A stretch of 64,000 bases of DNA from positions 35,806,133 to 35,870,132 of the forward strand of contig CM059975.1 in NCBI GenBank assembly GCA_030490835.1, written 5' to 3'. The translations under genes and the position numbers were made by a program. This document shows, piece by piece, positions 1-10,790 of this stretch. Position 1 is the first letter of the stretch. The number at the start of each line of letters is the position of its first letter. The DNA is from Annona cherimola. Lineage: Eukaryota > Streptophyta > Magnoliopsida > Magnoliales > Annonaceae. The notes under the pieces are model-generated. The model was not told the DNA's origin, searched no databases, and worked only from the letters and a program-made list of their open reading frames with translations.

Positions 1-346
1 TTGGGTTTCTTCTTGTTAATGGCTCACTTCTCTCTATAGCAAGGGGCCTAGTTGCAATTTAGTTTTTAAGGAAATATTTCCTTCCTTATCACTCACTCAT
101 CATTCAAATTTGTAGGACATCAGCGATTGGTTTGGCCTAGACAATTTAAGCCTAGTATAGATTGTGGGGTCCCATTTGATAAAATATTTTAGCTGGTTTC
201 TACGCTTGGTGAGTTCAGTAAGTTGGAGACTTATAACACACTTCTAGGTGAAATCGTTTAATTCTTAGTTTGGCTAGGCAACTTAGGTCCAATCATTAGG
301 ATCTAGGGGTGTAAATTGGGTTGGGATGACTCAAGTTAGGGTATTT
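1..346. other. Left flank; hAT-like MITE end at about 303-346
   Basis: No coding sequence is recognised. From about 303 the sequence reads TAGGGGTGTAAATTGGGTTG, the usual terminus of plant hAT-type MITEs. It runs straight into the copia LTR at 347, which suggests the LTR element landed inside or beside an older MITE copy. The other MITE end was not found. Confidence 0.4.
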
Positions 347-1917
347 TGTTGGTCCTGAGTTTATGACAATACCCAAGAAGGGAGGGTGAATTGGGTTCTT
401 AAATTTTTTTTTTAATTAGAAGCTTCACCCCCTGTAAGTTTGATCCCCTTGATGAAATGTTCAATAAGGTAGAATGAGATGGTGCAATGAAATATAAAAT
501 ACAAACAATTAAACCACGAAAAAAGATAACAATATATACTGGTTTGGGAAACCTTCCCTACTTCGCTCTTCCAAGCACACAAACGTTGTATCTTGGGTTC
601 CACTATTGTATAATTAATACAATCTAGAGCATCCGCTCTCTTCTAGATTCTAGCTCTAGGGGGCATACACAATCTCAGTACGAGTAGGTGACGAGTTCTA
701 CTCCAATCACACACTACTTTGCCTTCATTTGGTTTCAGTCTCCAATACTAAACCAAGTGAGAAAAATAAATAATTAAATAATAAATAAGAATTCTACACG
801 TTACAGATGTGTAGGCAGATTCATGTGCGAAGAAGAACTTGTAGAAGCAGTTGTGGATTAGTCAGTTCAGCTTTCAGCAATTTGAATGCAATGTTCTTCT
901 TGAAAGACTTCTTGTAGATCACTTATATGCTAGAGGAAGTGGAAGGGGAGCTCAATCAATGTTTTTCAAACCGCCTCCTAGTTCACTTGAAGCTCCTCAA
1001 ATAAGTGGAAGTAATTTCGAATGTTTGGTGGTAGGTGGCGCATATTTAATGCGCCAACATTCAAATTTTTCTAACCATTGCAAGCCAAGTCGCACTTGGA
1101 GTCGACTTGGGATGCGACTTCGTTCAAGTTGCAGAGTGGAGTCGACTTCGGGTGTGACTTCACCCAAGTCGCGGACTGTAGTCGACTTCAAAAGCGACTT
1201 CGGCCTTCAGCTTCCAACTTAAGTTTCATGCTCAGGTCGACTTTGTTTCAGACTTGACCCAAGTTGAATGTGGAGTCGACTTTGGATGCGACTTCACCAG
1301 TCATATGTCTTGTTCGAATTTCAAAACTTTTGCTTGTAATCTACTTGTTGTGTATGGCCTTTCTTTCTTCTCTTTTCGAATGCTTGGATCCTCAGCCCTT
1401 GAAATGAATCACGATGCTTGGTTTATAGAATACCTTGGTCCCAAAAGAAACTTCTTCAGTGGCCTTAACTCAGGGTTATCATTGCCTCTTAATTTTAACT
1501 TCCATCTTCTAATAAGGGAGTTTTAGAAGCAACATGATGTTGCTTTATACTTAAGTCATAGGCTTGAGTCAACTTGGAGTGCTACTTCACCCAGTCGTAT
1601 ACTGGGGTCGACTTGGGATGCGGCTTCACACAAGTGGAGTCAACTTCGGTTGCGACTTTGTCTGTCTTGGAGTCTTAATTTCAGCGCTGTCGACTTTGAG
1701 GCGTTTGAAGTCGATCCTGGAGTCGACTTGGGTATCGACTTGACCTAAGTCGATGCCTGAGTTGACTTGGCATGCGACTTGACCTACTATCCTTTTGAAC
1801 TTTGATTGTATGAACCTTGGCATCACTTAGCAACCACATTAGTACTAAAATAATTCTCGAATTGAGTTGTGAATCATCAAAATATGGATTATGCTTAATT
1901 TGCCTTAAATTCCAACA
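347..1917 (-). repeat. 3' LTR of the copia element
   Basis: On the minus strand it begins TGTTGGAATTTAAGG (ending at 1917) and finishes ACCAACA at 347, giving the perfect inverted termini TGTTGG/CCAACA. A purine-rich AAAAAGGGGAAAAT lies immediately upstream, as a polypurine tract should. Length is 1571 bp. The middle (about 1090-1790) is full of palindromic GTCGAC repeats. The part nearest 347 is about three-quarters identical by eye to 10398-9980 in inverted orientation. Small ORFs in this interval are chance open frames. Confidence 0.85.
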
Positions 1918-1932
1918 ATTTTCCCCTTTTTA
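1918..1932 (-). other. Polypurine tract of copia element
   Basis: Minus-strand AAAAAGGGGAAAAT abuts the TGTTGG start of the 3' LTR, the expected position for the plus-strand primer. A second GACAAAAAGGGGGAGAA-like purine run occurs near 2185-2205, just after the end of the last ORF. Confidence 0.7.
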
Positions 1933-2214
1933 ATGATTAACAAAACCAATTTGAGAAAAACCTTCCATTTTTGTTATATATGTTCTCAACATGTTTGGTA
2001 TACATCATTTCAGACAATTCAATCATAACAATTCAATCAAACAATGCAATTTCACACATATAACAAGAGAAATTTCCATTCAAATAAGGAATTTGTACAT
2101 GCCAACATAAAGACATACAAAAATGTTTCAAATGTACATACTACCCAACCAATCCTAAGTCCTAGTAGTCTCTCTCTCTCATTCTCCCCCTTTTTGTCAA
2201 GACATCAAAATGGA

Positions 2215-3821
2215 ATGTAAGGAAAGCGAGACTTATGAAATTGAAAGGCTGAGATTGGATAGGAGATTGGATAGGATGGAGGGATAGGACAAGTGCAGGC
2301 CGATGAGAATGGGGTCAATAGAGCCTGAAGGTGGGTTCAGCTCTAACTGACTCGCCCCAATACGGATATAAGCCTGGGAGGCTAGGAATGGGTCGGCCGC
2401 GATGACTGCCTAATGCAAGTTGTTACTTTATCGCTATATCTCTTGATCCAATTTATCTTCTCTTGATCCAACTTATCTTGTCGGCCGTGCATTTCCATCA
2501 AGGCGATGTTTATGTTCCCCAACTCCTCTGATATCCGACTCTCCGTCTGTTATAGATACTCTAAGATAGCCTTGGATGCGGACGGTTGTTCGGGAGAGTG
2601 AGCTAAGTGATCGGTGGCCCGTGATCCATGAGAAGAACAGGATCCATGGGGCATCGGTAAGGCAGGAGCTGGAGGTGCGGGAGGTGGAGATGGAATGGGA
2701 TCATATGGTGCAGATCCTTCACCTCGGGATGAGCACTCTCGGCTTCTGGCTGAGCAGGAATTCTTGGAATTCATTTCTCATTCGTTCCCTTAACCGATAG
2801 CCCGAAATGCCTCCAAATCAATCTTCGTTCTAGTCGGGAAGGCACTGTTGATGGCATTTGTTGGTTTTAACACTTCAAACAACTCACCATCCAAATCAAC
2901 ATGATAATGAGCTATGATTTTGGTAATCCATGTGTCATATGGTAGAACGTTCCGTGGATTCTCCTTATTTAGCTTAAGAGCCTCCAAGAATAGCCTGGGA
3001 AGACAGACTTTGACTCGGTTTGCTACTTTTCATAGGATTTTGGCTGCCTCCCTTGGGGTAGATACAGTGGGCAATCAGCAACCTCAGAAACCTTAGTATT
3101 GAGGATAAGTCCATGTAATGTAGAAACTTGATCCCTGGATGGTATTTGTTGTTGTTAGTGAGCTCGTTATACATCTGAGTAAGGGATAGGCCTACTGAAA
3201 GGGGGTCATTGTCTCTAGGTATGCCTAAGATGTTAGCGACACGAGCAATGGTGTTCATTTTGCTGATCCCTTGTCCATGCCCCAGGTTTATCTCGACCCC
3301 TTTGACGTAAGTACTGAGATATTCCTGATCCCATAAATAATAAAATAGCCTGGTCAGGTCAAGATATATCCTATCATCCTCTTTTAGCAACTTGGTCCAT
3401 CTTTGAATATCCAGTAGTTCCTCTATTCCAAACACATATTCTTGTAGCAACTTGAAATCAATGATTTTGGGCAAAAAAGTTTTCCTCTCATAAAAATGCC
3501 GATAGAACTTGTTGTGCTTGTGCTCGGTTCTAAAGTAGTCCTTGGGCATTTTTAGAACTTGGCCCCGTTGAGTAGGGGTCCCCTTTCTTTTTCCACCCAA
3601 CTCAGACTATCACTGGATTCCTTATTTTCTTCATCTCTAGAAGCAGAAGTAGATGGGTTACCTTCATGGAACCGGACCCATCGACCTATAGACACTGTAG
3701 CCTCTTCCTAGGCTCTTTTGAATGGCGTACGTTGCTGACGAGGCACGTCCTCCCCAGTGCGTGATTGGGACAGTCTTGAAACAGATAGTTTGTTGGGTTT
3801 GAATACAGCCTTGAGTGCCAT
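2215..3821 (-). pseudogene. Extra ORF downstream of copia pol, plant-transposon-protein-like, broken
   Basis: Reading on the minus strand starts at an ATG at 3821, hits an in-frame TAG in the first 40 codons, and then contains a 208-codon open stretch (3600-2974) and further frames down to about 2215. The open stretch contains YVKGVEINL followed by ANILGIP, which resembles the 'putative plant transposon protein' (Transposase_32-type) domain by recall. A proline-rich stretch follows (PSPPPAPPAPALP, near 2680). Such ORFs are carried as third ORFs by some large plant retroelements, where function is unknown. A frameshift near 2980 moves the reading frame. Its position between pol and the polypurine tract is that of an env-like ORF, but I see no signal peptide or membrane anchor. 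Confidence 0.6.
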
Positions 3822-4139
3822 GAGTTTTGGAATTGCTAGATCTTGAAAATGTAGATGGATGTGGAAATTTAGGAAGAGAAAGAAGAAATTTTTGAGAGGA
3901 TTCTAAGAGGAAACGAGGAGATTAAGGAGAGAAGGGAAGAGACAATAAGAGAAATGGAGAGAGTGGGCACGCACCCGCCTCATGTACGCACAGAGCAGCC
4001 GAAACGACACCTCCGAAGTTGATTTCGAACCTAGTCGAAGTCGGCTTCACTCATCTAGAGTCGACTTCGGCGAAGTCGACTCGGGATGAGTGGAGTAGAT
4101 TTGGCTTCTTCGACTTAGGTTCAATACACTCACTAATTT
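3822..4139 (-). other. Untranslated spacer between copia pol and extra ORF, GTCGAC repeats
   Basis: No open frame. Around 4010-4110 it contains the same palindromic GTCGACTTCGG-type repeats that fill the LTR, so the motif is not limited to the LTR. The 3900-3970 stretch is purine-rich on the plus strand. Confidence 0.5.
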
Positions 4140-5799
4140 TTACTCATCCTATTTAATTACAAAAAAATTCATGTATCTAATCAATGTCAATCATACCTAT
4201 ATCATTCCTAATTTTATAAAATAACTCTTTTGCTAATGATTTGGTAAAGATATATGTAATTTAGTCCTCAGTTTTAACATATTCTAAGCAAATATCATAG
4301 TTTTCAATATGTTCCCTAATGAAATAATGTCCCACATCTATATGTTTAGTTCTAGAATGCAGTACAGGATTTTTGGTTAAATATATTGCACTTATATTAT
4401 CACATCTAATTGGTATATCTTTATATTTAATTTTATAATCTCTAAGTTATTGTTTCTTCCAAAGTAATTAGGCACAATAGCTCCTGGCAGCAATATATTC
4501 AGCTTCCGCAATAGATAGAGCAACACTAGTTTGTTTTCTCAAATCATGAGACCATCATGTTTCTAAGAAACTGACATATTCCACTAGTATTTTTTCTATC
4601 TATTTTGTAATCAGCAAAATCCACATTCGAGTAGCCGATTAAATCAAATGTTGAACCCTTTGGATACCATAGACCTAGATTAGTAGTATTGATTAAATAC
4701 CTAAAAATTCTTTTTTACAGTTATTAAATGTGATTCTTTGGAACATTTGAAATCTTGAACACATACAAACACTAAACAAAATATTCGGTCTAAATGCACT
4801 CAAATATAATAAAGATCCTATCATGCTTCTATACAACTTTTGTTCAACTAATTTACCTTTTTCATCTTTCTCAATTTTGATGGTTGAACTCATGGGTGTG
4901 TTTGGCCTTTTGTTGTTTTGCATTCCAAACTTCTTGAGCATTTTTTGATGTATTTGGATTGATTTGTGAAGATTCATTCGACTAATTGCTTAATTTGCAG
5001 TCCAAAGAAAATTTTAGCTCGCCCATCATGCTTATTTCGAATTCACTCTGCATAATCTTAGAAAATTCTTGACATAGAGTTTCATTAGTAGCACCAAATA
5101 TAATATCATCCACATAAATTTGAACAATTAATATAACTTTACCCTTTTATTTGATAAATAGAGTTGTATTAACTTTTCTCCTCTGAAAATTATGATTAAT
5201 CAAAATTTGCTTAACCTTTCATACCAAGCTTTTAGAGCTTATTTAAGTGCTTTAGTTAATTTAAAAACAAATTTTGATTGATCTTTCTCTTCAAAATCAG
5301 GAGGTTGTTCAACATATACTTCCTCATTTAGATATTCATTCAAAAATTCATTCTTCACATCTATTTGAAACAATTTAAAGTCCATGTGAGAAGCAAAGGC
5401 TAGTAAGATGCGTATAGCTTTCAATCTAGCCACCGGAGCATATGATTCCTCAAAATCAATTCTTTCTTCTTGGGAATATCCTTTGGCTACAAGTCTGGCT
5501 TTGTTTCTTACCACAAGTTCACTTTCGTCTAGTTTGTTCCTGAAAACCCATTTGGTACTAATAACAGTGCAATCTTTAGGTCTATGAACTAGGTGTCAGT
5601 CTTGATTTCTTTCAAACTAATTTAGCTCTTCTTGCATTGTCAAAATCCAATTTTCATCATTTAGAGCTTGGTCAATTGAATTTGTCTTTATTTTAGACGC
5701 AAAAGCAAAATCTCCACAAATGTTATGCCTAGATCTTCTTGTTCTTACTCCATATATATTGTCAATAACTTGTTCAATTGGATGGTCATTTTTGAACTT
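4140..5799 (-). pseudogene. Copia reverse transcriptase and RNase H, broken
   Basis: The reverse transcriptase N-terminal half is open at 5514-5239, with [25 protein letters not shown] and the conserved [11 protein letters not shown], where the first catalytic Asp sits. The downstream region is open at 4977-4693 with KLVEQKLYRSMIGSLLYL and FRPNILFSVC, the linker to RNase H in plant copia polyproteins. Degenerate RNase H sequence continues to about 4480. The YVDD motif region between 5239 and 4977 is split by frameshifts. The 5' side ends at MITE 5803-6082, which separates it from integrase. Not functional. Confidence 0.85.
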
Positions 5800-5802
5800 T
5801 AA

Positions 5803-6082
5803 GTGTGTATTTGGGAATGGATAAAACTTTTAGTGAAAAGTTGTAGAGATGAAAAATTGTCAAATCATGTGATGTGATAAAGGTAATGATGAAGAATAAA
5901 TAGGATAAAGTTGAAATAGATAGGTTTGTTGTGTTGGTAGTTGTGTAGAAATGATTGAAAAGTAGGGTAGTTATATAGAAAAATGTGAAGAAATTATTAA
6001 AAAATAGAGTAGTTGTGGAGAGTGAAAGTTTTAGATTGAAAAGTTTTAACTTGACAACTTTTTATTGTTAACGAACACACCC
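5803..6082. mobile_element. Tourist-like MITE, copy 1 (inside copia pol)
   Basis: 280 bp element with ends GTGTGTATTTGGGAA and AACACACCC, flanked by TAA on both sides (5800-5802, 6083-6085). The interior carries family-typical motifs (AAAACTTTTAGTGAAAAG, AGAAATGATTGAAAAGTA, GAAAAATGTGAAGAAA). It has no coding capacity and would need a PIF/Harbinger-type transposase supplied in trans. It landed in the retrotransposon after that element inserted, so it is younger. Confidence 0.85.
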
Positions 6083-7500
6083 TAAATCCTTTGGGGGTTT
6101 TTAAGAATCATTATCTTCAGTTACCTTTTCATCCGTGGATTGCTCTTATTTTGTTTCCAATTCTCCTTGTTGTTCCAATTATTGCTTTTCAGGATTTTTT
6201 GATGTGTCATTTGCATCACTTAGCTCATCCTCCTTTTTGGGGTTAGGATTGAATTCATCAAACAACATGTATTGATTCTTTTTACTGCTTGATTTCTTTT
6301 GTTAAAAAACCTATATGCTTTGCTCTTTGATAAATACTCCATAAAAATTGCATCATCACTTTTAGCATCTAATTTTTCTAAGTTTATTTTTACATTATTC
6401 AACACATAGCAAGTACAACCAAAAGCATGAAAGTATGAGATATTTAATTTTCTGCCTTTTTATAATTCATATGTAGTCTTTTTCAAAATTGCTCTTATGG
6501 TAACCCGATTCAGTACATGGCATGTTGTACTTACAGCTTCACTCTAAAAATTTTTGGATAGTTTACTTTCATTTAGCATAGTTCTAGCCATCTTCTATAT
6601 TGGCTTATTTTTCCTTTCTATTACTCGGTCTTGTTGAAGATTCCTTGGTGCGGAGAATGTGTGGTGAATTCCTTTCTTATTGCGGAATTTTATAAACCGT
6701 TTGTTTTTAAATTCACCACATGATTACTTCTAATGGATATGATTGTATTTTATTTTTTATTTTACACCAAATTAGAAAAAGTAACAAATATTGAGAAGAC
6801 TTCATCTTTGCTAGCTAAAAGTATTATCGATGTAAATCTTAAAAAATCATCAACAATGACAAACACATATTTTTTCCCTCCAATAGTCAAAATGTGGGAT
6901 GACCCATACAGATCCATATGTAATAGTTCAAGTGGCCTAGTCGTTAAAATTTTCTTTTTTGGAGGAAAATGACATTTTAGGCTGTTTGGATAGTTGACAT
7001 GTCTTGCAGATTTTATTTTTATCATATTTGAGCTTTAGTAATCATACTAAGCTCTTTTTTCACAAAGTCTTAATATTTGACATATTTATGCGTCTAAGCC
7101 TTTTATGTCATATTCATGGATCATTCTCAATGGTTATGAGACATTTTCCATCAAGTTCATTAAGAAAAACTAAATATACATTTTCATATCTTTTGTTGCT
7201 AAATATTATGTGGTCTTCATAAAAAATATTACATATAGAAGATTCAAACACAATTTTATAGTCTTTGTCACATAGTTGACTAATGCTCATTAAATTATGT
7301 TTGAGTCATTCAACAAATAGTACATCCTCAATACATGCATTTAAAATACCGTAAACATTTCCTTTACCTTTTATTATGCCTTTCTTATTGTTTTCAAATG
7401 CAATAGTTCCTTCACTATAATATTTGATTTTGTGGAATAATCATCTTTCTCCCATCATGTCTTACGCAGCCACTGTCCATGAACCATATATTGTTGGCCT
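6083..7500 (-). pseudogene. Copia protease and integrase region, broken
   Basis: On the minus strand an aspartic protease signature is visible as codons for D-S-G at 7477-7469. Next comes a decayed GAG-pre-integrase stretch, then the integrase core open at 7025-6762, with LLHMDLYG and YVFVIVDDF containing the two catalytic Asp positions. An integrase C-terminal piece is open at 6405-6220. Multiple stops and shifts separate the pieces, so none is expressed as a full protein. Confidence 0.82.
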
Positions 7501-7559
7501 TTGCTTTAAGACGTATCTGTGAAATAAAATCATGTAGTGCTTATCTCTTTGGTACCCAT

Positions 7560-9412
7560 TTTACGGGTCCATTTTTGGTTAGTGAGTCATTGGAGTCTAC
7601 ATTTGTTCTACTTTGGGATGCATAAATCTAATATTTTTTGGTACCCAAACAAATTTTGCACTATGATCATATAATTTCTTTATTTTACATTGATAAATTT
7701 TGTGGCCCATCTTTTTGCAGAAATTGCATGTCCTTGGAAGTCTTGGAGTAGGAATCCATCTAGTGTGAGGTTCCTAGATTGGCCTTTTTGTCCAAGTAAC
7801 ATGAATCATTCTCGGTTTAAGAAAAGTGGGCTTGGTTTGGTTTTTACCAAGCTTTGGAGCATTTGATTTACTGCTTTCACCTTTCTCAAATGTAGAATAT
7901 TCGAGTCCTCTTTTGTTATTCTAGCTGGTCATGTTCAAGAATATTTTCACACTTTCTCCTGGATTAGAGAACTTAGCTAATGATTCATTTAAAAACTCAT
8001 TTTCTTTCTTCAGTCTTTCCACCTTGTTAGTTAAAGCATTATTTTCATTTGTTAGGTGGTTGATCTTTTTAGCTAACTTTTCATTCACAATAATAAATCA
8101 CGTTGTGTTTTTTTATTATGAATTTATTTTCTAGTTTCTTTATTTTATTATACAATGAATCATACACTTGTTGTAGTTCCTCTAATTCAGCACATTTGAG
8201 ACAATCAAGTGTAGAAAAGTAAATAGACTTGGTATTTAAGTAATTGAGTTTGAAGGTTACCTCTTCGTTGCTTGTACAGTTTGTTAAGGTGGTTTGTCCA
8301 TTTATGATTTCTGTTGCAGTGAGGTAGACCATGTTGTGTTCTTCCTTTATCCTTGTCATGCAACATATTCTAGCACAGTTTGCTGCGTCATTGTCTTCAT
8401 TCGACGAGCTGCTTGTTGTAGACATTTCCTCATTTACGTACATTCATCTTTCTTTAACTTTTTGAAATTTTCTATTTTCATTTATGTCTTTCTTCTCTTG
8501 TCGTTCTCTTGTCTTACTTTCTTCTGGTGTAGGACATCGAACTTGTATATGTTCCTCTCCACCACATCTATAACATTTGGTTATTTCTTTTTTTCTCCCT
8601 TCTATTTCTCTCATTGAATCCTTTAAAGTTCTTCCCCTTTCTTACAAACTTTCTGAACCTTTAGGTGAGTAAAGCAATTTCTTCATCATCATTTTGAGAG
8701 GACGAAGTGGATTCATCCGAGTTCGGTGCAGCCCTCAAAGCAATTAACCTTTTTCCTTTGTGCTGCTCCTCATTTTTTTTCTTTATCAGCTCATGTCACA
8801 TGAGTGAGCTAATAAGATCTTCTAGTCTTAGAGAATTCAGGTCCTTTACCTCTTCAATAACCGCGATCTTTGGAGTCTACAACTCAGGTAGAGCCCTTAA
8901 GATCTTCATGACCTGTTCAGATTCAGATACTGCTTTTCCAAGACCCTTTAATGCATTAGTAATCTTGGACAATCTAGCAAACATTTCAAATATATTTTTA
9001 GTATCTAGCATTTTAAAACTTTCTAACTCTCCAATCAAAATATTTCTTCTCGTCCTTTGGACTTAAGAAGTTCCCTCATAAATTGATGTTAGTGTATCTC
9101 ATATTTCTTTGACGGTTCGACATGAGAATACCCTATCATATTCAACAGCCGTAAGAGCACAGAAGAGGGAGTTTATGACTTTGGCATTACTTTTTATGGT
9201 CCTAACTTCCTCTTCAAACTATGCGAAGGCTCTTTCACTGATTGGTAGAGTAACTCCATCTTGAATAGCAATCCAAGAATCTATATTATAGCCATGATGA
9301 ATTATTTCCTTCTCAACTTTCAGTAACTAAAGTTACTTCCATCAAATAATGATGGCCTTGTAAGTGATTGACCCTCAGCAAATGCAGGAGTGGAAGTAGA
9401 TTGGTACATCAT
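7560..9412 (-). pseudogene. Copia gag with CCHC zinc knuckle, broken
   Basis: Translation probably began at 9412 (Met-Met), shortly after the PBS-like site. The N-terminal part reads like a UBN2/copia-type gag (residues such as LFDGSNFSYWK; later VMKILRALPEL). A zinc knuckle C-x2-C-x4-H-x4-C (CYRCGGEEHIQVRC) is intact at 8575-8534. A 120-codon open stretch follows at 8443-8081. In-frame stops near 9310, 9220 and 9060 show it is a pseudogene. Gag would form the virus-like particle and the knuckle would bind template RNA. Plus-strand ORFs over this interval are shadows. Confidence 0.82.
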
Positions 9413-9445
9413 TAATAAGATCTCTTTAGTATAAACTTAAAGACC

Positions 9446-9460
9446 TGCTCAATAGAAGTT
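9446..9460 (-). other. Degenerate primer binding site of copia element
   Basis: Minus-strand TCTATTGAGCAGG lies 30-50 bases before the gag start and resembles the initiator-Met tRNA complement TGGTATCAGAGC with several mismatches. An LTR terminus (CCAACA) should precede it directly, but none is present. Confidence 0.4.
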
Positions 9461-9475
9461 CTTATAACAAACCAA

Positions 9476-10398
9476 AGTTGAATCCGAAGTTGATTTTGAA
9501 GTCCACTCTACCCGCTACATGGGTGAAGTCTCACCGCAAGATCGACTTCAAATGTAACTTGAAGGCAAAGAACTTCAAGGGAAACTCAGTAGGAGAAAAT
9601 GCCACATTGAATTTGATACCCTGGCTGACCTCATATATGACGTAAGTGAAGTCACAGGCTAAGTCGACCTTAGTCGCGACTTCAATCATAATGGTTGTAT
9701 ATTTTTGTTGTTGGCACATTAAATCCGCACCATCTATCCTTGAACATTAAAAAATCTTTCAAGGCTATAAAACCCCATCAAGTGGAGTTAATGAGGTTAG
9801 CTAAGACATTGATTGTGCTCTCACTTACTAAATCTCAAGCATTCAAAGCTCCACTTAAGTGTTCTTAATTGAAGTTCTCAAGTCTACTGCAAAAGCTTTA
9901 AATTTAATCACTCTCTTCATCTTTCTCAAAGCTTGTTGTGGCAAAAAGGATCTACACATACTATAAAGTATGACTTGCTTTATTTGATAACTCTTGTTGT
10001 AATTTGAAACTTGGCTTGGTATTTGAGACAAGGCCAAGGTATGGAAATAAGCAGTGTTTGGCTGGAGTGGTACTCACTAATTGCTTGTTTGGTTGTGAAG
10101 GCCCCTATAGCTATAATCTAGAAAATAATAGATGCTCTAGATTATATTTAATAAATTATAGAAGAACCGAAGATACAAGTGATGTGTGCTTGAAAGAGTG
10201 AAATAGGGGAGTTGCCTGAAACACTAAACATTTGTGTCCTCTTGTGCATTCATTTTCTATTTTCTTGCTCTCTAACTTTGGTTGTTTACGTTTATTCAAG
10301 TGAATTAATCTCAAAGGGGTCAAGTATAAATAGAAAAAATTTTAATTATCAAATTCACCTCTCCCATCTTTGGTAAAGTCACCTGTTCAGGACCAATA
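9476..10398 (+). repeat. Truncated copia LTR in inverted orientation
   Basis: Read on the plus strand this matches the 3' part of the LTR at 347-1917 read on the minus strand. Shared blocks include the CAAGCACACA/TTGTATCTT segment, the CTAGAGCATC block and the terminal AATTCACC..GGACCAATA. Identity by eye is about 75 percent. The TGTTGGAATT start is absent, so it is 5'-truncated. A normal 5' LTR of the minus-strand element would read the other way. It is either an inverted 5' LTR or part of a second, oppositely oriented element. Confidence 0.75.
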
Positions 10399-10606
10399 GT
10401 CATCTAGTTAATTCAATTTGAAAAAAAAAGAAATTCACAATATTGTATATAGTGCGTATTGGCTCTCCTCCAAACCCGTATGATACATGTATATCACATT
10501 GGTATTGGATCATATTAGCTTGTATCAAACTATCTTTTAAGCTAATAATATGAACAAAATATCCATAATTTGTGAAGTGCAACAATATATTGTTATTTTA
10601 TCTTTG
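10399..10606. other. Unassigned AT-rich DNA
   Basis: No gene or repeat recognised; a short chance ORF on the minus strand has no coding character. Confidence 0.4.
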
Positions 10607-10790
10607 AGCAATGATCCTGTTAGCTCGGACTGAGCAAACGTCTTGCTTAGCCTACGTCAAAATATTATTTAAAACACTTTTTTACTTTTTTCTTCATAAA
10701 CTTATTTATCTAAGTATATTTAATATAAAAAAGAAGTTTTACCATTTTTAAATATAAAATAAAAAGAATCAGGCTTCTTCAAAGCGCTAA
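10607..10790. mobile_element. Half copy of a foldback MITE family
   Basis: Starts GATCCTGTTAGCTCGG and continues with the TTCTTCATAAACTTATTTATCTAAGTATATTTAATAT block shared with the elements at 31074-31463 and 39826-40135. Only the left arm is seen here; the right arm is missing or diverged. Confidence 0.6.

Larger units (their letters stand above)
347..10398 (-). mobile_element. Degenerate Ty1/copia retrotransposon (SIRE/Tork-like), minus strand
   Basis: Read on the minus strand the order is PBS-like site (about 9450), gag with a CCHC knuckle, protease with a D-S-G active site, integrase, reverse transcriptase, RNase H, a further ORF, polypurine tract and 3' LTR. Protease-integrase-RT order is diagnostic of Ty1/copia. 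RT motifs such as [12 protein letters not shown] and YAPVARL are typical of plant copia elements, and an additional ORF after pol recalls SIRE-type elements. All ORFs carry stops and frameshifts, so the copy is dead. The expected 5' LTR is missing and the right end is an LTR fragment in opposite orientation (9476-10398), so the right boundary is provisional. A Tourist-like MITE (5803-6082) sits inside pol. Confidence 0.88.

Noticed and set aside
851..1222. 123-codon plus-strand ORF and partner minus ORF
   Set aside because: They lie wholly inside the copia LTR and their sequence comes from the GTCGAC repeats; no domain or splice context.
8707..9066. 119-codon plus-strand ORF
   Set aside because: Opposite strand of copia gag, which has recognisable gag residues; this is a shadow frame.
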